DNA of 64,000 nucleotides from Rhizobium sp. 007 (GTDB taxonomy: Bacteria; Pseudomonadota; Alphaproteobacteria; Rhizobiales; Rhizobiaceae), in the NCBI RefSeq assembly GCF_015353075.1, contig NZ_CP064187.1, positions 3,353,001 to 3,417,000 on the forward strand, read 5' to 3'. Below, piece after piece: positions 62,537 through 64,000 of the stretch. Positions within the stretch are counted from its first letter, which is position 1. Every line of letters begins with the position of its first letter. Under the pieces are notes generated by a model. It ran no database searches. It was not told where the DNA came from and was given only the letters and a program-made list of their open reading frames with translations. The translations under genes and the position numbers were made by a program.

Positions 62537-63471
62537 TCGGCAGTCTGTTCATCGGTGATCAGGCTATTGATTTGACGGCCAACAATTGCGGCCCTTATCG
62601 CCTTGAATTTGCGCTTGCCTTTGGCGATTCCAATGACTGTCGAGGTTTCGCGTGAAGGAATCGAGGCCGACGCGACGCGCTCGTTGATCGGATTATCGAG
62701 AAGCCTGCCCTCCTCGTCGAAAATCCAGCCGCAGATTTCGCCGACGGCCCCCTCGCGCATCAGCTCCATCATCTCGTCCTTCTCCAGGAAGCCGTCGACG
62801 CAGAGTGGGCCGTCGATGCCCAGTTCGCCAATACCGACGAAGGTCACATCGGCTTGGGCGCTGATCGCAAGCGTGTAGCGCACCAGTTGCTGGCCATGGA
62901 GCAATTCACGCTCCTCGGCCGAAGTGACGAGCACCGGCAGCGGCATCGGGAAGTGCCGCGCCTTCACCGCATCCGCCATGCTGAAGATGACATTGTAATA
63001 GGCGGCTGAACCGTCCGGCGTGATGTTGCCCGTCAGCGAAACGATGCGATGATTCGGACATTCGATCGTCGGCAGCTGATCGACGGCAGCCTTCAGCGTG
63101 CGGCCGGTACCAACGGCGAGCACGATCGGATCCGGCCGCTTGAGCCATCGCTCGATCTCAGCAGCCGCCGCTTCGGCAATGCCGACCGTCCTCGATGAAG
63201 ACCCCGGATCGCTCGGCACGATCTCGACATGCTTGAGGTCGAATTTCTTGCGCAGCTGGTTGGCGAGCTCGAGGCAGGCAGCAATCGGATGATCGAGCCG
63301 CACTTTGATGAGTTTTTCGGCGACGGCCAGCGACACCAGGCGCTGTGCTGATTGCCGCGAGATACCCATCGCAGACGCAATCTCGTCCTGCGTGCGCCCA
63401 GCCACGTAATAAAGCCAGCCCGCACGCGCTGCGTCGTCCAGCCGTCCAGGTGTCTCGGTTCTTTTCGCCAT
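62518..63471 (-). CDS. smoC: SorC/DeoR-type sugar-binding regulator of the polyol operon
   Basis: A 317-aa regulator: helix-turn-helix GRTQDEIASAMGISRQSAQRL (about residues 29-49; the recognition helix is SRQSAQRL) and a SorC sensor domain (about 60-310; VLAVGTGRTLKAAV, RIVSLTGNITPDG). It is the first gene of the operon SorC-smoE-F-G-K-mtlK. The name smoC is used for the equivalent position in other rhizobia and is provisional. Dyads with TGAGCAA halves occur upstream and downstream of it. A sugar phosphate or polyol is the likely effector. Confidence 0.88.
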   Translation of the reverse strand: MAKRTETPGRLDDAARAGWLYYVAGRTQDEIASAMGISRQSAQRLVSLAVAEKLIKVRLDHPIAACLELANQLRKKFDLKHVEIVPSDPGSSSRTVGIAEAAAAEIERWLKRPDPIVLAVGTGRTLKAAVDQLPTIECPNHRIVSLTGNITPDGSAAYYNVIFSMADAVKARHFPMPLPVLVTSAEERELLHGQQLVRYTLAISAQADVTFVGIGELGIDGPLCVDGFLEKDEMMELMREGAVGEICGWIFDEEGRLLDNPINERVASASIPSRETSTVIGIAKGKRKFKAIRAAIVGRQINSLITDEQTADFLLTS

Positions 63472-63553
63472 CGAGGTCTACCGCGCGTAAAATGGGCCGG
63501 CTTTCTGCCGGACGAATATCTTTGAGTCTGTGCCGCGCCAGATCAGAACAAAA

Positions 63554-63563
63554 TTGAGCAAAA
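63554..63563. promoter_or_regulatory. TTGAGCAAAA half-site upstream of the SorC gene
   Basis: Third occurrence of the TGAGCAA element, 83 bp upstream of the regulator start. Its position suggests autoregulation. A separate perfect palindrome GCGAATATTCGC (63599-63610) adjoins the exoD stop. Confidence 0.4.
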
Positions 63564-63610
63564 GTCGAGTGCATTGAGAAAATGCAACGGCCGTATGGGC
63601 GAATATTCGC

Positions 63611-64000
63611 TCAGGCAAACCAGTTTGTGACGAAGAAGATCGCAGCCTTGATAAGGCCGTAGATCACGCCGCCAACGACAGTCAGTGATATACCGGCCAT
63701 GACCATTCCAAACGCCGAAAAGAGACCATCCTTGCCCAATATGCCGAAGGAAAACAGGCAGATGGTAAAAGCCGGCAGGATGTTGCCGAGCGGGATCGGC
63801 AGCGTCAGGATGACCGCAAGCACCAGGCAGAGAAAGCCCACAAGGTATTCGGCAGGCGGCTCGACGAGGAAAGAAAGCCGCGGCTGCAGCATGCGCTCGG
63901 CAAAGGCGAGCCAACGGTGGATGCGCGAGACGATCGCTTCGAAATCCTCGCGCTTCATCGAGCGGCCGGCAATTACCTTCGGTAACCATGGCTTCAGCCC
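63611..64000 (-). CDS. exoD: ExoD family protein, partial (N-terminus beyond window)
   Basis: The C-terminal 129 residues of an exopolysaccharide-synthesis ExoD-type membrane protein; the reading frame is open through the right edge. Seen: WLPKVIAGRSMKREDFE, then PRLSFLVEPPAEYLVGFLC and helices with LPIPLGNILPAFTICLFSFGIL and a final VVGGVIYGLIKAAIFF. The first methionine within the window (63958) is internal in the family, so the gene starts outside. ExoD is linked to exopolysaccharide and alkali tolerance in Sinorhizobium. Confidence 0.85.
   Translation of the reverse strand, partial: GLKPWLPKVIAGRSMKREDFEAIVSRIHRWLAFAERMLQPRLSFLVEPPAEYLVGFLCLVLAVILTLPIPLGNILPAFTICLFSFGILGKDGLFSAFGMVMAGISLTVVGGVIYGLIKAAIFFVTNWFA

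Overview
The window is about 61-63% GC by eye, densely coded on both strands, and reads as chromosomal DNA of a Rhizobiaceae alphaproteobacterium, most likely Rhizobium or a close relative. This is inferred from the alphaproteobacterial type III ornithine decarboxylase with a long structured leader, a neighbouring gltX-lysS pair, a SmoEFGK-MtlK polyol operon, an ExoD-family gene at the right edge, many ABC sugar systems with local LacI/SorC/RpiR regulators, and short intergenic repeats of the CTTCTCCCC...GGGGAGAAG type. I see no rRNA, tRNA, CRISPR array, insertion sequence or prophage.

Layout. 0-5 kb: GNAT enzyme and ornithine decarboxylase with a leader of about 400 nt, a LysR regulator with a perfect dyad operator, and a DUF1007/NicO metal-transport pair. 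5-12 kb: housekeeping and stress genes (GNAT, DUF533, KDPG aldolase, CYTH and CHAD polyphosphate-type proteins, TrhO tRNA hydroxylase, a CHASE4-GGDEF-EAL protein). 12-15 kb: methionine importer metNIQ. 15-24.5 kb: a carbohydrate locus all on the minus strand (GH1 beta-glucosidase, Gfo/Idh/MocA oxidoreductase, sugar isomerase/epimerase, ribose-type ABC transporter) with a divergent LacI regulator and matching palindromic operators. 24.6-28.6 kb: xylose genes xylA, xylB and a LacI regulator. 28.7-32.3 kb: EmrAB-type efflux pair with a divergent TetR repressor and two matched operators. 32.4-40.1 kb: AraC/GyrI-like regulator, TerC, SLC13 permease, gltX, lysS and a membrane-anchored hypothetical protein. 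40.3-46.9 kb: LysR plus a YdcSTUV-PatD-like polyamine import and oxidation operon. 47-53 kb: small membrane proteins, transaldolase with a divergent SorC regulator, an Ada-like alkyltransferase, DUF2244, endonuclease III and an EI24/CysZ-like protein. 53.4-63.5 kb: RpiR regulator and a SorC-smoEFGK-mtlK-HAD-FGGY kinase polyol operon. The right edge cuts an exoD gene.

How it works together. The unifying theme is scavenging of plant and soil carbon and nitrogen: beta-glucosides and an unassigned sugar, xylose, mannitol/sorbitol-type polyols, polyamines and methionine. KDPG aldolase and transaldolase receive the carbon. The most informative non-coding content is the regulatory DNA: several near-perfect operators sit beside LacI, TetR, LysR and SorC genes and allow testable regulon predictions. 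I did not find a clearly new defence or mobile system. The least understood functional unit is the oxidoreductase/isomerase/ABC/beta-glucosidase locus at 15.4-24.5 kb.
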